From: Euglena gracilis
Lineage: Eukaryota > Euglenida > Euglenophyceae > Euglenales
Direction of reading: 5' to 3'
DNA length: 64,000 bases
Assembly (NCBI GenBank): GCA_039621445.1
Contig: CP154954.1
Location: forward strand, 78,192,073-78,256,072
The notes under the pieces: generated by a model
Seen by the model: only the letters and a program-made list of their open reading frames with translations
Databases searched by the model: none
What the model was told of the DNA's origin: nothing
Position numbers and translations under genes: made by a program
In this document: positions 50,601 to 61,932 of the stretch, in pieces
Layout: each line of letters starts with the position of its first letter
How positions within the stretch are numbered: the stretch's first letter is position 1

Positions 50601-50731
50601 GTCTCTGGTGTAGGGTGGTGTTTCCCCATTTTTCCTCCATGAAGTTTTTTTCCCCAATGACCTGATTTTCTGTGGGCTGGGTTGGGAGTGTTGGCCTTAA
50701 TGCCCTGGGGGATAGTCGATAGTCTTAGTCG

Positions 50732-51150
50732 ATCCAAAGCGGGGAGGGGGGGTTATAAGTCGAGGTTTGGTGCGTGGCCAAAAAAGCCGTCACAAAAATA
50801 CCCCAGACTTGTGCACCAGAGGGGAAAACCAAAATATTTTGGGCAATTTCACGGGACTTTGCCAAAACCCCTCAGTGCCACACCTGTTTTTTCGGCACAG
50901 CAATTTTGGCACATTTTTGCCTTTTGATTCCTCAGCATTTTTTGCCATTTTTTGCCGGGGGGTCATGAATCACAATTTGGTGGTTGGGGGCAGTGTTTTC
51001 TTTTTAAAAGACCGGGAGCGGGGGAGAAGAGGTCCCACTCACTTTCCCCCCAAAATGGCCAAAAAATCGTGAAAAATGCTGGATGGAACCTTTTTCAAAA
51101 ACTTTCGGTGCCGAAACGTATATCCCACCCCCCCCCCGGGTGGGGGGCTC
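50732..51150 (+). repeat. Segmental repeat S1, copy 1
   Basis: Matches 55,918-56,340 almost end to end: CCAAAGCGGGGAGGGGGGGT, TATAAGTCGAGGTTTGGTG, CCCAGACTTGTGCACCAGAG (CCCTGACTTG in copy 2), GGCAATTTCACGGGA and TCACAATTTGGTGGTTGGGG. It ends in a partial MITE (from CAGTGTTTTCTTTTT at 50,991 to about 51,150) whose far end is lost here but intact in copy 2. The junk frames inside are not conserved. Confidence 0.88.
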
Positions 51151-51202
51151 GGCCGGACCAACCAACTCCGGGTGATGGAATTTTTTGGGGGTGTCCCACT
51201 AA

Positions 51203-51585
51203 CCCCCCCCCCAAATAATAAACCCCCCCCTGAGGACCGACTTCGGCCGCCCAAATAATAAACCCCCCCCTCTGGCAGGTGTGAGGGCAAAGGAAAAAAG
51301 AGTAAAAAATTAGCAGAAATGCTGCAAAAAAAAACACAAAAATGGATCAAATTGGTGCAGAAAATATGCCAAAAAAAGCAACCAATTTTCAAAAAAGCCC
51401 AAAAATGCCAAAAAAGTGACCATTGGAGCCTGTGGAGGGGTTTTCGGGTCAATTTTTGACTTCGAAAATTTTGCCCAAATAATAAAACCCCCCAAATAAT
51501 AAACCCCCCCCTGGACCCCGACTTCGGGTGTCCAAATAATAAACCGGGGGGGTTTATTATTTGGGGGGGGGGTTTATTTTGTTTC
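51203..51585. mobile_element. Foldback-type element with CAAATAATAAACCCCC repeats
   Basis: Four direct units (CAAATAATAAAC + C-run + GACTTCGG) at 51,212, 51,252, 51,476 and 51,495, with a fifth at 51,532, then an inverted one (GGTTTATTATTTGGGGGG) at 51,557. A 190-bp A-rich middle has no ORF. The layout is the same as at 34,430. Confidence 0.65.
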
Positions 51586-52780
51586 CCTAGACCATCCCAC
51601 GATTTTAATTTCCCGACTGTGGGGGGGCAATGGAGGCTAGGAGTACACTTCGGGACCCCGCAATGCACTTCGCAAGTGAACAGGGGGTCCCTGCCCCGCC
51701 CCCGGGCTCCAACGGGGGATTCAGCATTGGCGTGGGCAGACCTTTGGGGGGGGATGAGACAGGGGGGTTCTGGATGGGTGTGGATCGACCCTACCCCCCC
51801 AGGGGTCCAAAACCAAAAAAAAACCCTGGTTGGGTCAAAAAATTACCTTTTCGGAAAACCCCATCAAAATGACCCCGCTGAAAAAAAAGCAGCCCCTCTC
51901 CAAAGAAGTTTGCCAGCATAAAAGGATTTTGTTATTTGAGGGGGTGCGGGGGGGGGTGGCGGTGGCCACCCCCCTGGAGGAGGCCGCGGGTCGACTAAGC
52001 TCGCCTTTGATGAATTAAAGGTGGGGGGGCGAAATTTTGCCCGATTTTTTTTTGCCACAGGTAGGGGTGGTGTAATTTTTTTTGGGGGGTTAGCATCGTT
52101 TGTTTCTTTGGGAAACCCGAGCTGAGGCCCGGGTGGGTTCGGTTGGGCTACTGGTTTTCTTACCCCTGAGAAACAAAGCACTGCCATTGGTAACTACCCG
52201 AGGTGCTTTGCCAAAATTGGCCGTGCATTTCTCATCTATGGGTGACCACATTTGCGCAGGGTGACCATTTGATTTTGGTCAGGAATTCTGCTCAGGAATT
52301 GTTCAAAGAGGAGGGTTTAAAAAGTTTCCGAACTTGGCCCGTTGGTCGGCCGATTCCCCCCCCCCACGCCATGCCCGTCTCGCCGACCAAGCCTAGTCGG
52401 CCGACGAAACTACCCCCCCCCCAGCCATGGTCTGGTCAAAATTCGCAGGGTCACTGGTGGCCACGATTCCGCCGTTTTCACTCGAGGTAATGCTAACCCT
52501 TTCTCCGGATTCTGTGAAATAGAAATTTAAATGAATTCTTTTCTTTAAAAAGCAAGGGCCCCCTACTTGAATCCTTCTTGAATGCCAACTTTTGAATGCG
52601 ACACCCGCAGAAAAAAATCAAAAAATCAGGGGGGGTGATCCAACTCTCATTTGGGATAAAATATGGATCTAAAAGCTCCGCCTCTGTTTGGACAGAGAAA
52701 ATTGTGCCAGTGTGCAACTGTGGCGACAAAATTGCAGTGCGAACGGCTTTCCGTTGGGGCAACTTCCGGTAGGTGTCCAG
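51586..52780. other. No gene; solo MITE end
   Basis: A right MITE end (CCAAAAAAAAACCCTG) sits at about 51,811-51,826 without a clear left end. The frame 51,619-51,921 shows no bias. C-runs and G-runs are frequent. Confidence 0.45.
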
Positions 52781-52915
52781 CAGGGTTTTTTTTAAGCCCG
52801 GGGGCACCCACCCACCCCTGGCACCGAAAAATATACCCCACTCCTCCCCCTGAAGGGGGGGGGGGGCTCGGCTGGACCAACCCCCCCCCGAGGAGTCCAA
52901 GACAAAAAAACCCTG
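52781..52915 (-). mobile_element. Short hAT-like MITE with exact 8-bp target duplication
   Basis: 135 bp from CAGGGTTTTTTTTAAG to CAAAAAAACCCTG, flanked by GTGTCCAG on both sides (52,773-52,780 and 52,916-52,923). The internal CACCGAAAAATATACCCC shows the reverse family orientation. It is half the length of the 17.8- and 18.4-kb copies, having lost the GCATTTTTCGCG segment. Confidence 0.93.
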
Positions 52916-54067
52916 GTGTCCAGCTGGAAAAATTTGCAAAAGTTGTTGGCGGTTCCCCAAAACTTTCAAGCATCGAGCCAACACCTTTCCTGAGAACCTG
53001 GAACCCTCCAAAAATACATTATACTTCTTCCATGCACTTGCTTTATTACACAAGGTTCAATTCAGCACTTGCCCTGATCAAAGTTTGGGGCAATAGACAA
53101 TATTTCACATTGAAGATACCTTTCATCATTTGTTGATTATATCAACTTTCACTTTTATTTCATTTGTATTATCATTTTTTAACAAAAATGCGTGCGGCGT
53201 TATGATACAGCAGCAACAGCAACAACAACAACGACAACGACAACAGCAACGTTTTTTTTGGACCTTTGGGGCATAAAGCATTGGCAATCAGGATGAATTC
53301 AACCAACCGGGGGGGGGGGGGGGGGGTGGGGTGCCCTGGGAAAAACGGGAGGGCCTGGGGGGGGGGGTCGACCACCACTCACCTCCACAGCATTTTCACT
53401 GATTTCGGGGAAACGGGGATTTTGGCCAGAAAAAATTTTGAATTTTTTTTGAAAAATGAACCCAAAACACATGATTTTTGATGGAAAACCACACTTTTTC
53501 ACAAAAAAAATCTCAAAAATTTCAGGGTTGAAAATTGGTAGTTTTTAGGAGGGGGGTGAGAAAAGCAAAGGTCAAAAAAAGTGGACCAAATTTTGGCACA
53601 ATCAAATTTTACTGACATTTTTTCTCTTTGAAATTTTTTGGACTTTCAACGGCATTTTTTTGCTTCAAAAACCTCTCAAAATCAACATTTTGAGAAAATG
53701 GTGAATTTTTGGAAGGTGTGAAAAAATGGGGTTTTGGGTGGTTTTTGGGGGGACCCCCCATATGGGTCCCAAATGGGTAAAAAAAAAACACCCGGCGCCG
53801 GAAAATTTTTTTCGGGTCCAAAAATTGGTGCTGCTGGAAATACGGGAACAGGGGGTGGGGGGGGGACGACCCCCCCCCCACCCCACCACCCTGGCTGTTC
53901 GGCCGATTCCCGTTCTGCCCTGCCTGGGGAGGGGGGTCCACAATGATGGGCCAAAAAAGCCAAAAAATGGGCTTTTCTGGACTTTGGCAGGGCTGTGCTG
54001 GAAGGCTTGATGGGGGGGGATCAACCGGGGGGGGGGGGGGGGTTGCAACTTGGCCCTTCAAATTATG
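52916..54067. other. No gene; simple repeats
   Basis: Contains (CAA)n/(CAACGA)n at about 53,210-53,252, several G-runs (53,311-53,327, 53,358-53,368) and AAAATTTTTT-rich DNA. No coding bias on either strand. Confidence 0.5.
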
Positions 54068-54440
54068 CAAGGCAAAAAAATGCAAAAAAATGCAAAAAAA
54101 ATGCAAAAAAATGCAAAAAAATGCAACTTGCATGCAAACCTTGAGAAAAAGCTGGAATATGAAAAGCTGGAACAGAGCTTTGCTGCCTAAAATCAAAAAA
54201 AATTTCCAGGGCAAAATATTTTATGCAAAAAAAAACACAAAAAAAATGCAAAAAATCCAAACATATGCCAACCAACTACAAACTTTTTTTCAAGGGCAAA
54301 ATATTTTTTTATGTAAAAAATGCAAAAAAATGCAAAAAAATCCCAACATACGGCAACCAACTACAAAAAAATTTTCCGGGGCAAAATATTTTATGCAAAA
54401 AAATGCAAAAAATGCAAATTTCGGGAAAACCTGATTATGC
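54068..54440. repeat. TGCAAAAAA array and a ~90-bp tandem repeat
   Basis: 54,068-54,125 is (ATGCAAAAAA)n. From 54,193 a longer unit (TCCAGGGCAAAATATTTTAT, GCAAAAAAA, CCAACATA(T/C)G, GCAACCAACTACAAA) repeats about three times to 54,420. The Lys/Asn-rich frames are artefacts. Confidence 0.88.
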
Positions 54441-54849
54441 AAAAAAAAAACGCAAATGCAAGTTGCATTCCCCCCCCCCTGGATCCCCCCCCACCCACCT
54501 TGGCACCGCCCAAAGGAAATTCCTTCCGAGGGCGACAAAGGAAAATTTTGACCCAAAAAAACTGGCGCCACCGGAAATGGGGTCGACCCCCATCCAGGGG
54601 GTTGCGGGGATTTTGGTTCCGGAAATGCTTTGGCCGAATGCCCAAGCACCTACTACACCTACTACAAGCACAAAATTCGGCCCATTGGCAACACCACAAA
54701 ACCACTCAATGGCTTGCTCATTGTTGGCCAATGGGGGGGAACAGGGAACCAAAAACCCAACGACCCAAACCAACAACCCAACGCCCCAAAAGCCCTGGTG
54801 GTGTTGCGTTGTGGATGCGGATCGCCTCGCTTGCCACAAGGCCATGCGG

Positions 54850-55142
54850 GCTGTTGGTGCACACACAACCACACAACAACCACCCAGCCAAACCCCCCAC
54901 CCACCCACCCACTCACCCACACACATAACCCACACAGGGGCACACGCACACACGCACACACACGCACACACACACACACACACACACGCACACACACACA
55001 CACACACGCACACACACGCACACACGCACACACACACGCACACACACACACGCACGCACACACACACACACACACACGCACGCACGCACACACACGCACG
55101 CACGCACGCACGCACACAACACAACACACACACACACACACA
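54850..55142. repeat. (CA)n / (CACG)n microsatellite
   Basis: About 290 bp of CA with scattered G (CACACGCA) and ACGC blocks. His/Thr and Cys/Val frames are not genes. Confidence 0.97.
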
Positions 55143-55609
55143 GGCAATCCAAAAGCCCAGCCCTGGCCCAGGTGGCTGTCAGCAGCTCTGGTCATCAAAG
55201 CCAAAACCAAAGGCAACGTCAGAGGGGGCCATATTGACCACAACAAGATGATCATGGGGGTCACTCAATCGGAGGGCTTGGGGTTGGGGGGATTGAATCC
55301 CAAAAATGGTTATTAAACTCTGCTCTGCTCGCACATTGGCACTCGGCAACAACACCCACCCCACACCCATACCGCACCACACCGCACCCTCACCACCCAC
55401 CACATGGCCAGGCCATCTGGGCATTGCATGGTGCCGCTGCCGCCGTCATTTAAAAAAACAACGTAATTCCATCCATCTCCCCATGGCCAGCAGATCTGGG
55501 TGCCACACCCACACATGGCTGTCCTCTCGGCTGTCACCTGAGAATGGGGGGATGGATGAGGGAGAGAATGCAAGGGTATGAGGTTTCTTTTCTCGGCCTT
55601 TGCCGGCTG
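55143..55609. other. No gene seen
   Basis: ACC/CCA-rich sequence with a short direct motif GAGAATGGGGGGATGGATGA (55,539) that returns at 56,676 (GAGAATGGGGGGACGGATGA), where it also precedes a MITE fragment. Confidence 0.45.
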
Positions 55610-55735
55610 GTCCCTTGGCAGGGGGGGGGTGGATATACTTTTCGGCGCCGAAATTTTTTGAAAAAGGTGCTATTTTAAGCATTTTTCCTGATTTTTGACC
55701 ATTTTCGGGGAAAAGTGAGTGAGTTGGGACCGCGG
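55610..55735 (+). mobile_element. hAT-like MITE fragment
   Basis: GGATATACTTTTCGGCGCCG, then TTTTTTGAAAAAGGTGC, AAGCATTTTTC and GACCATTTTCGGGG. Both termini are lost. Upstream CTCGG(C/T)CTTTGCCGG(C)TGGTCC is shared with the region before 56,828, so the pair came from one larger duplicated block. Confidence 0.75.
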
Positions 55736-55917
55736 ACAAGAAAAATTCCGTCCGCGCCAAAACAAAAGCTTGGCCCAAAATCAGCGCCTCCGGAAACACA
55801 AGAATGCCGGATGGGGGAGGGGGGCAAACAAACGGCAAACAAAAATAAAAAAAAATACTACAACCGCTGTTTTGGACATTTTAGGAAATCTGAATCCCCC
55901 ACTAACTTTCTTCGTCG

Positions 55918-56340
55918 GTCCAAAGCGGGGAGGGGGGGTTATAAGTCGAGGTTTGGTGTGTGGCCAAAAAAGCCGTCCCAAAAATACCCCTGACTTGTGC
56001 ACCAGAGGGGTAAAACAAAATATTTTGGGCAATTTCACGGGATTTTGCCAAAACCCCTCAGTGCCAGGCTACCCCACACCTGTTTTTTCTCGGCACAGCA
56101 ATTTTGGCACATTTTTGCCTTTTGATTCCTCGGCATTTTTTGCCTTTTTTTTTTTGCCTTCGGGGGAGTCATAAATCACAATTTGGTGGTTGGGGGCAGG
56201 GGTTTTTTTAAAAAAGACCAGGAGTGGGGGAGGGGGGATCCCACTCACTTTCCCCCCAAAATGGCCAAAAAATCGCGAAAAATGCTAAGAATGGCACCTT
56301 TTCAAAAACTTTCGGCACCAAAAAGTATATCCCACCCCCG
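55918..56340 (+). repeat. Segmental repeat S1, copy 2
   Basis: Homologous to 50,732-51,150. It contains a 12-bp insertion (GGCTACCCCACA region) relative to copy 1, and the MITE here (56,197-56,404) is complete. Both copies carry the MITE at the same point, so the MITE inserted before the duplication. Confidence 0.88.
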
Positions 56341-56404
56341 GGTGAGGGGGGGGGACCCACCCGCCCTACCCCCCCTCAGGATCCAAGGCTAAAAAAAACC
56401 CCTG
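56197..56404 (-). mobile_element. Complete hAT-like MITE
   Basis: 208 bp from CAGGGGTTTTTTTAAAAAAG to CTAAAAAAAACCCCTG. Flanks GTTGGGGG (56,189-56,196) and GTTGGGGT (56,405-56,412) differ at one base. The reverse orientation of the core is visible (AATGGCCAAAAAATCGCG, AAAAAGTATATCCC). Confidence 0.9.
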
Positions 56405-56827
56405 GTTGGGGTCAAAAACGGGGGGGGGGAAATGGGGGGGTTACATCACTTTTTTTTAAAAAAAGACTCATTTTAGAACACAACCACTCCAAAGACGGCA
56501 GCATTGCCACACCTTCAAGACAACCGTCCTTCGGCTGCAAACACTGCGCCTTCTTGTTGGGGAACACCTGGAAGACCTTCCCAATTCCCAGGGGGCTTGA
56601 AGAAATGCAACTGCGGCCACCCAGGGCCAGGCACAGCTCCTTGCAGGCAAATGTCCTATCACCTGAGAATGGGGGGACGGATGAGGGAGAAAACGCAAGG
56701 GCTTTTTTTCTCGGTCTTTGCCGGGCTGGTCCACAGCGGGGTGTTCCCCAGCGGACCCTGAGGGTGGGTCCACAGCCTGGTTGGGAGCTCCTGGCTGGAA
56801 AAAATGCAGGCACATTGGCTGGACCCC

Positions 56828-56995
56828 CTTGGCAGGGGGGGGTTGGCTATACGTTTCGGCGCTGAAAGTTTTTGAAAAAGGTGCTATTTTTAGCATTTTT
56901 CGCGATTTTTGGCCATTTTCGGGGAAAAGTGAGTGGGTTCCCCGTCCCCCGGGCCCCAGCGAGTGGGTGGGTGGGGAGAGCCCCCTACAACGTTT
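56828..56995 (+). mobile_element. hAT-like MITE fragment
   Basis: GGCTATACGTTTCGGCGCTG, TTTTTGAAAAAGGTGC, TTTTTAGCATTTTTCGCG and GGCCATTTTCGGGG, then GTGGGTGGGTGGGG. The right end has decayed to CAACGTTTAAAAC. No left CAGGG is seen. Confidence 0.75.
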
Positions 56996-56999
56996 AAAA

Positions 57000-57838
57000 C
57001 CGTTTGGAGACGGACACCAACTCTTTCACAGGATTTCCACCGTTTTCTCCCCATTCGCAAGCACCCGGGGCAAAATGGTCAATCCCCAACCTGAACAACA
57101 GGGCGGCCAAACAGACTGACTTTTGGCCAGGCGAGAAGGGATGGGGGAATGTCACCCCAAATCTACCCAAAACATTATTTCAGGCACGTTTTGGGACAAA
57201 TTTTGCCGAAAATGCCAAAAAAAAGTTTCCGTGCAGAGCGCCGAAAAAGAAAATTACGACGCTCTGGGGGCCCCTCTGGGGTCGGTCTGGACACCTTCCC
57301 TTGGCAGGTGGGTGGGGTGATGGGCATCCTCCCTGCAGTCAGGGATGGTAGCGGCAAAACCGAAGCCATGACACCCTACAGCAAACCCTGGTCTGAGGTT
57401 TTGACAGACATGGGCCCCACGCACACACGCACCTCTGGGCTGCCATCAGCTTGTGATATGCGGCCGCCGCTGCCCGCCTCCGGCTGCAGTCATCAACGCC
57501 GGGGGCGCCAGGTTGTTTTTTACCAACCCCGGGGGGGAGGGGGGGGGGTCCGGAGTGCCTTTGAGTGCCTGCCCAGGCAGGCATTACCCCCCGGGGGGTG
57601 CTCTGCCCTTTAAACAACAACTTTTCTTCAGCAAACATCTGTGGGTGCAGCCGGGATTGCAGCCCTGGGCCAATGCCACCCCCAAAACATTTTGTCAGCA
57701 GGCAATCCAAGCATCAGTCAGTCGGATCAAACAGACAACATATGCCAGGGCAAATCACCGAACTGGCTAACCCCCCGCTGCTTACCCTTATTGTTCCCTT
57801 CCTCATTACCATTATTCATTCTTGCACTCACCCATTGC
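57000..57838 (+). repeat. Segmental repeat S2, copy 1
   Basis: Matches 62,888-64,000 in order: AACCGTTTGGAGACGGACAC, GCAAGCACCCGGG, AACAGACTGA, GTTTCCGTGCAGAGCGCCG, then from 57,399 to the end nearly identical (GACAGACATGGGCCCCACGC onward, about 440 bp with only two or three differences in my comparison). The first third is more diverged than the last. Frames 57,453-57,770 and 63,721-63,936 are shared, but only because the DNA is nearly identical. Confidence 0.93.
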
Positions 57839-58504
57839 TGGCTGGGCCCAAGGTGGCAGATGGCAGGGGGTGGCAAGAGGTGGCAAGAGGAACCGGGTTG
57901 AAGGGCAGGCAAATGCCAACAACGGCATGGTAGAGGGAGGCCAACCACACGGTTGGAAAGGCAATAGAAACGGGCGCGGCACGGGAGCACCGCAGAAAGA
58001 GGGCCACTCAAAGAGGCCCAATGCAAGCGTTGAAAGGTTGCAGCGTGGCAAGGTTGCAAAGGACCCAAGGTGGCAAGGCAAGCGTGAAGCCCAGCAAGGT
58101 AAGCAGGAGGAAACAAACTCAACACGGACTTTCAACCCTCCGTCGCCCACGCTGGCTTCTTTCCAGCTTGGCGTGGCGTGGGACTGTTGAGTGCCTGGCA
58201 ATGGCATCATATGCCCAGTGGCGTGGCCCATGGGCTGCCTGCAATCCCTTCTTGGGTTTGGGGGGGGGGAGGGGAAGCATTATTTTTTTCAGCAATGACC
58301 TTGGCCGGTTTTACCCCCCCCTGTCTAATCAATGGAAAAGATGGGTGAGCACTGGGGGGGGGGGGGAGGTACCCACTTTGCCAAAAATGTGGGTAAGAAC
58401 CAGCGCAGCGTCAATATTTCGCCTAACCAGGCTTCAGAAATTCTCCGAAGTTTCGAATATTTCGAAAAAAATTCTAAAAAACGCACACAACATATACCTC
58501 CCTG
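57839..58504. other. No gene seen
   Basis: Contains a short tandem GTGGCAAGAGGTGGCAAGAGG at 57,872 and repeated GGTGGCAAGG(C/T). ORFs on both strands lack bias. Confidence 0.4.
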
Positions 58505-59055
58505 AGCACTCTGAGCACCCCCGCTCCTTCGCTTGCCCCTGCTCCTGCGCCGCCTGGCCGCCGCTGCCTCCCTTCAGTGCCCCCTGCTCACACAAACCCA
58601 ACCAGGAAAGCCAAAACCACCACAAACTGTGTTGTCCCCCCTGCACTGTGCATATGTGCATGTGGGTATGTGTGCATGTGCGTACGTGTGCACATGTGTG
58701 GGTGTGTGTGTGGGTGGGTGGGTGTGGGTGTGGGTGTGGGTGTGGGTGTGCGGATGCGTGTATGTGTGTTTGCGCGTACATGTGTTTGGATGTGTGTGTA
58801 TATGTGTGTATGTGCACAAGCGTTCTCAAAAAAAATGCTCGGCTTTCTGCCTGCAGTGCCTTGCATGGCCACCAAAAACACGTACAGCTCACAAAAAAAA
58901 AACAACGTCAACCGCGAGTTGCTTTCCCGTGGCAGGGGGCGCTGGGCTGACGGGGGGAGGTGGGCGTTGGGCTGGCAATGGGCGGCGCGGCGGCGCTGCA
59001 TTGGTGGACCGGACCTGAATGCCGAGGGGGGTGGGGAGGGACAACCACAGGGGTC
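58505..59055 (+). repeat. Segmental repeat S3, copy 1
   Basis: Shares with 60,110-60,795: CCGCTCCTGCGCCGCCTGGC, CGCCGCTGCCTCCCTTCAGT, CCACCACAAACTGT, AACGTCAACC, GAGGTGGGCGTTGGGCTGGC and GACCTGAATGCCGAGGGG, then GTGGGGAGGGACAACCACA. A TG-rich tract (58,655-58,820) sits in the middle. Confidence 0.88.
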
Positions 59056-59368
59056 TACCGCGCAGAATCCTGACTTTTTTTTGGTAGCCTCCGCGCCTCC
59101 GCAGAGCCCAGGGTTACCAGCCTCCGCGGAGCCTGAGCGGGCTTTTTTAAAAAAAAAGAACCGGGGGTCCCCCCACACCCACCCCCTGGGGGGTTCCAGG
59201 GTTCAGGGGGACCCTTGCCCGGGGGGAGGCACACCCTCCCCACGACCCCCACACTAACGCCCAGAAAGAGATAAATTTTTAGTTTTAATTTTTGCACCCC
59301 CAACCCTCCGCAAAAAAAGAAACAGACCAAAACAAAAACATTTGGGGGATCAGCACATCAGATCAGAA

Positions 59369-59614
59369 CAGGCTTGTGCTTACCGACTGGGGGGGGGGGT
59401 GGGCGGGCGCTGCACACCCCCCCCCCGGGGGTTTGTAGGGGGGACCCAGAAAATTTTCATTGAAAATGGCCTCTTCCGGGCCCCTCGCGCCAAAGGCGCA
59501 GCGGTCGGAGGGGGGTGCCTGCTCCGGCAGGTACCCCCAAAACCGCGCCCCCCCCGTGGGGGTTGGATGGGTGGGCCCCCCCGTGGGGTAGCCACCCAAC
59601 TAAGCACAAGCCTG
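59369..59614 (+). mobile_element. Second MITE family (CAGGCTTGTGC ends), copy 1
   Basis: 246 bp, CAGGCTTGTGCTTACCGAC to ACTAAGCACAAGCCTG. Flanks GATCAGAA (59,361-59,368) and GATCAATG (59,615-59,622) match at 5 of 8. The core GACCCAGAAAATTTTCATTG, AAAATGGCC, GCCAAAGGCGC and GTCGGAGGGGGGTGCCTGC matches 63,043-63,345. CA/TG ends and an 8-bp target fit a hAT-like element. Confidence 0.85.
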
Positions 59615-60109
59615 GATCAATGTTTTGAGTGGCTTCGAAAAGCTCCCAAAATTGCATTTTCAGGGAGATTTTCACCAAATTGACAAAAGCAGATGACAAA
59701 AACAAAAGTTTTCCGGTGCAAAGCTCCAGGAAGCAACTAATAACACCGGAGCTCCCCAATAATGACAAAGATATTATCCAAAAAGCCAGCATGCAGCTCA
59801 GCATTTGAGCCGGGCCACCAACAATCCGCTCCTCCTTGCCCCTCACCCCACGCCCCCCACCCCCCCCCCCCCCACCCTGGCACCCCCCGGTGGGCTCCCC
59901 CCGCCCCCCCTCCTCCCGCCCCTCCCGCCGCCTCCCCTCCCTTCGCTCCCCCCCCAGCTCACCCCCACCCCACACACCACCACATGAGAATGCTTGTCCC
60001 TTGTGAGCGGGCTGCATGTGGTGTGTGTTCTGCTGAACAATGTCACACTTGCCCAAGCCCAGTTCCATTGATGCAACTGCAGCGCGGTGTGTGTGGGGGA
60101 CCGCGCAGC

Positions 60110-60795
60110 CCGGCTCCTTTTTGCCCCCGCTCCTGCGCCGCCTGGCCGCCGCTGCCTCCCTTCAGTGCCCCCATTCACACAAAAAAAAACAACTCCACCA
60201 CAAACTGTCCGGGCTGCATGTGGTGTGTGTTGCACGCACCTTGCTGAAAGTGCATATGCGAGCGCGTGTGTGTGCGCGTGTGCGTGCACGGGTGTGATTG
60301 TTCCTGTAATGAATGTCCAGCTGGGGGCAACGCGTCCTTCACACAAAAAAACGTCAACCACAAGCTGTTGTGGGGTAGCACGGGGCACTGGCTGGGGGGG
60401 AGGTGGGCGTTGGGCTGGCAATGGCTTCCTTCCTCATCCGATTTTCTTCCCTCTTCTTCCTCCTGCTTCTTCAATCATTCCTTCTTCCTTCAACTTCTTC
60501 TTTCTTCCTTCTCCTTCTCCTTCCCCTTCTCCTTCTTCTTCTTCCTTCAACGTCTTCTTTCTGCCTTCTTCCACCTCCTCCTTCACCTTCCTTTTCTCAT
60601 TCCATCATCTGCTTCCTTCTTCTTCCTTTTTCCGTCTTCTCTTCTCTTCTCTTCTTCCTTTTCTTCCTTTTTCCTTCCTCTCATTTCATCACCTTCTTCC
60701 TTACGTCATCTTCTTCTTTTTCCTTCGTTTTCCTCCTTTTCGTTCTTGGAGAGGACCTGAATGCCGAGGGGTGTGGGGAGGGACAACCACACAAA
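60110..60795 (+). repeat. Segmental repeat S3, copy 2, with a pyrimidine-rich insert
   Basis: Same blocks as 58,505-59,055, but 60,425-60,745 is an extra ~320 bp of TTC/CTT-rich DNA placed between GGCTGGCAATGGC and GAGGACCTGAATGCC. Copy 1 has about 30 bp there. Frames of Ser/Phe/Leu runs in the insert are simple-sequence artefacts. Confidence 0.85.
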
Positions 60796-61054
60796 ATTCT
60801 GGGGAAAGTGCAGCGTCACCTTCAAAAGAAACTAGTCACATCCAGCCCCAACAGGAAAAATTTAGCCTCCAAGCCACGCAACTTTCCTTCTCATGATCAT
60901 TTGGAAAACTTTGAAACCCCCTTTTAAAAAGTTGTTTAGCCAAAATGTCTTCAGAAAATGATTTAAAAAAAGCTTTCAATGATGAACCACATTTGGCCGA
61001 AATGCCTTAAAACACAGCAGAAAAACATTTAAAAGACCTTTAAAAATGCATTCT

Positions 61055-61145
61055 GGAAGATTTTTCTCTGACAAAATCTCGGCAAAAACAGAACACAAAC
61101 AAGCCAACTCCTGGGGGAAAAAAGCTTCCTGGCATCACCGGAACG
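61055..61145 (-). repeat. Dispersed repeat family D, reverse copy
   Basis: CTCGGCAAAAACAG, AAGCCAACTCC, GGGGGAAAAAAGCTTCCTGG and CATCACCGG correspond in reverse to the 21,360-21,660 copy (CCAGCGATGCCAGAAATCAT, GGAGTTGGCCTGTTTTTGCC). Confidence 0.65.
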
Positions 61146-61932
61146 TTGCCTCTCCACAAGCAACAGCCGAAACAATAGATTGTGTCATCGGACCTTGGGG
61201 TGGGCCCACAGACCGGTTGGGAGCTCCTGGCTGGAAAAAGTGCAGGCACGCTTGGCTGGACCCCCAGCCAAGCGGGTCCGGTTGGCTGGCAGCCGTCCAG
61301 ATCGTTTGTGAGGGCCCTGGGACACCAAATTACCTAATTGAGCGCTCAGCCCAATGCATCCACGTGCATTCGGGGGAGCAGTGGGGCAGTGGGAGGCTGG
61401 TGGTGGGCCGGTGGTGGGTTGGTTGGGTTGCGAAACCATTCACCCCAAGGGGGGGGGGGGGGCAGGCAAACCGCCAAATTAACAAAATTCTTTGTTTTCA
61501 GAGACAGAATGGTGTCAAAAATTTCACCAACAAAAATCCCAAAAATGGCCGGGAAAAAAGCACACACAATTCTTGCCAAAATTGAAAACCACAAACCGCA
61601 AAGTGGCACTTGCACCCCCCTCCCCTGCAAAATGCCAATTATGCAAGAAAAAATGACCATAATTTGACCTTGCTGGCCCATTTTGGTCCTGTTTCTTTTT
61701 TTTTTTGCGCCTCCAAAAGCTAAGCGCTTGAAAAAGCTAAAACTTGATGGGGGTGCTTCAGCTGGGCCAGATTGACGCCAGCTCTCCTGTCCACCCCCCC
61801 TTCCCTTTTGGGAAAGCGGGGGGGGGGGGAGGTGAGGTCGCGCGGGCATTAAACGAACCTATGGTCCTGCCACCCCTTTGGCCAAGCAAGGCAGGCGGTG
61901 AAAAAAAAAAAGCTGCCAGCTGGTCACCAACC

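Noticed and set aside
57453-57770. Conserved protein shared with 63,721-63,936
   Set aside because: The DNA itself is nearly identical over 440 bp, so the shared frame says nothing about selection; bias is poor.
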